Below are positions 6,553 to 7,119 of a stretch of 7,119 bases of DNA, piece by piece (within the stretch, counting starts at the first letter, position 1; every line of letters begins with the position of its first letter). The notes under the pieces were generated by a model that saw nothing but the letters and a program-made list of their open reading frames with translations, was not told the origin of the DNA and ran no database searches. The stretch is from Putridiphycobacter sp965367695 (GTDB lineage: Bacteria > Bacteroidota > Bacteroidia > Flavobacteriales_D > Crocinitomicaceae): contig CBDUKB010000156.1 in the NCBI GenBank assembly GCA_965367695.1, forward strand, positions 1-7,119, given 5' to 3'. The position numbers and the translations under genes are program-made.

Positions 6553-7119
6553 TCAATCTTGATTGGTCAGGTCGTATATTTCTCTGATTTCATCCGAAAT
6601 TTTCGACCAATTGATTTTTAAATCAATTAATTTACCTGATTCCACATCAAATACCCATCCATGGACAATGGGGCCTTTATTTGCCAAATAACTTTTTTGC
6701 CAAACAGCTGTTTTTATCACATTCGTGCATTGCTCTTGGACATTGAGTTCTACCAATCTTTTGTATCGATCTACCTCATCCACAATCGCATTGAGTTCGG
6801 TTTTATGAAGTCGATACACATCTCTAATATTTCGCAACCAAGGATTTAGCACCCCTAAGTCTTTCGCTTCCATAGCGGCTTTTACGCCACCACAAAAATA
6901 ATGGCCACAAATAACAATGTGTTTCACCTTCAAATGTCGCACTGCGTATTCGATAACCGAAGCCGAATTATTGTCGTTATTGGGTACCAAGTTTGCAATA
7001 TTCCTATGTACAAAAACTTCTCCTGGCTGAGCCCCCATAATCTCTTCAGCCGTCACCCTACTATCACTACAACCAATGAATAAAAAATCTGGATTTTGTC
7101 CAATGGAAAGGTGTTGAAA
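6553..7119 (-). CDS. Beta-class carbonic anhydrase, N-terminus beyond window
   Basis: Zinc enzyme interconverting CO2 and bicarbonate, normally cytoplasmic, supplying bicarbonate for carboxylations and pH balance. The visible 188 residues run unbroken from the right edge to TGA at 6553. Beta-class enzymes have about 205-225 residues, so roughly 25-35 N-terminal residues are missing. The zinc and catalytic motif GCSDSR (visible residues 16-21) supplies Cys17 and the Asp19-Arg21 dyad. The second zinc motif, GHYFCGG, supplies His73 and Cys76. Other family marks are GEVFVHRNIANLV (33-45), PWLRNIRDVY and, near the C-terminus, VHGWVFDVESG. The GTG at 7056 encodes the valine after CSDSR and is not the start. 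All metal ligands and the Asp-Arg pair are present, so the enzyme should be active. No bicarbonate transporter is visible nearby. Confidence 0.95.
   Translation of the reverse strand, partial: FQHLSIGQNPDFLFIGCSDSRVTAEEIMGAQPGEVFVHRNIANLVPNNDNNSASVIEYAVRHLKVKHIVICGHYFCGGVKAAMEAKDLGVLNPWLRNIRDVYRLHKTELNAIVDEVDRYKRLVELNVQEQCTNVIKTAVWQKSYLANKGPIVHGWVFDVESGKLIDLKINWSKISDEIREIYDLTNQD

Noticed and set aside
6554..6565. Small palindrome CAATC-TT-GATTG at the carbonic anhydrase stop codon
   Set aside because: The arms are short with a two-base centre, it overlaps coding sequence and no T-run follows; not a convincing terminator.
6553..7056. Carbonic anhydrase starting at the GTG at 7056
   Set aside because: The frame stays open to the right edge and encodes the essential GCSDSR zinc motif upstream of this codon, so the true start lies outside the window.
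6661..7083. Two plus-strand open frames of about 60 codons each
   Set aside because: Both are antisense to the carbonic anhydrase gene, which is unmistakable.

Overview
The window is AT-rich and carries six protein genes, all on the minus strand, so transcription runs from the right edge to the left. The low GC, the near absence of Shine-Dalgarno sequences, promoter-like TAnnTTTG elements and the protein families point to a member of the Bacteroidota, probably a flavobacterium or cytophaga-like relative. This is inferred from sequence character, since there is no rRNA to confirm it.

In transcription order, the right edge holds a beta-class carbonic anhydrase whose first residues lie beyond the window (6553-7119). 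Next is an unrecognised 293-residue lipoprotein with a GTG start (5549-6430). A two-domain ChrA-type chromate/anion transporter follows (4273-5415). These three genes are separated by gaps of 120-135 bases. The gaps hold dyad-symmetric, operator-like sequences but no convincing terminator.

The left 4.1 kb is a drug-efflux operon: a MarR-family gene (3715-4134), a periplasmic adaptor (2612-3718) and an RND inner-membrane pump (2590 to the left edge, missing its C-terminal membrane half). The regulator stop and adaptor start overlap as ATGA, and the adaptor and pump are 21 bases apart, so the three are almost certainly co-transcribed. No TolC-like outer-membrane channel gene is visible. It may lie beyond the left edge or elsewhere.

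The most notable point is in the MarR gene. The reading frame is intact, but the protein passes directly from helix 3 (SQNDLA) to the wing (RIPSKEDKR). About 22 residues that would form the DNA-recognition helix are absent. A clean MarR-type palindrome (TAGTTG-N6-CAACTA) is still present at the operon promoter. This looks like a recent in-frame deletion that should cripple or change DNA binding while preserving translational coupling to the pump genes. No mobile element, CRISPR array, RNA gene or plus-strand gene was found, and no gap between genes exceeds about 140 bases.
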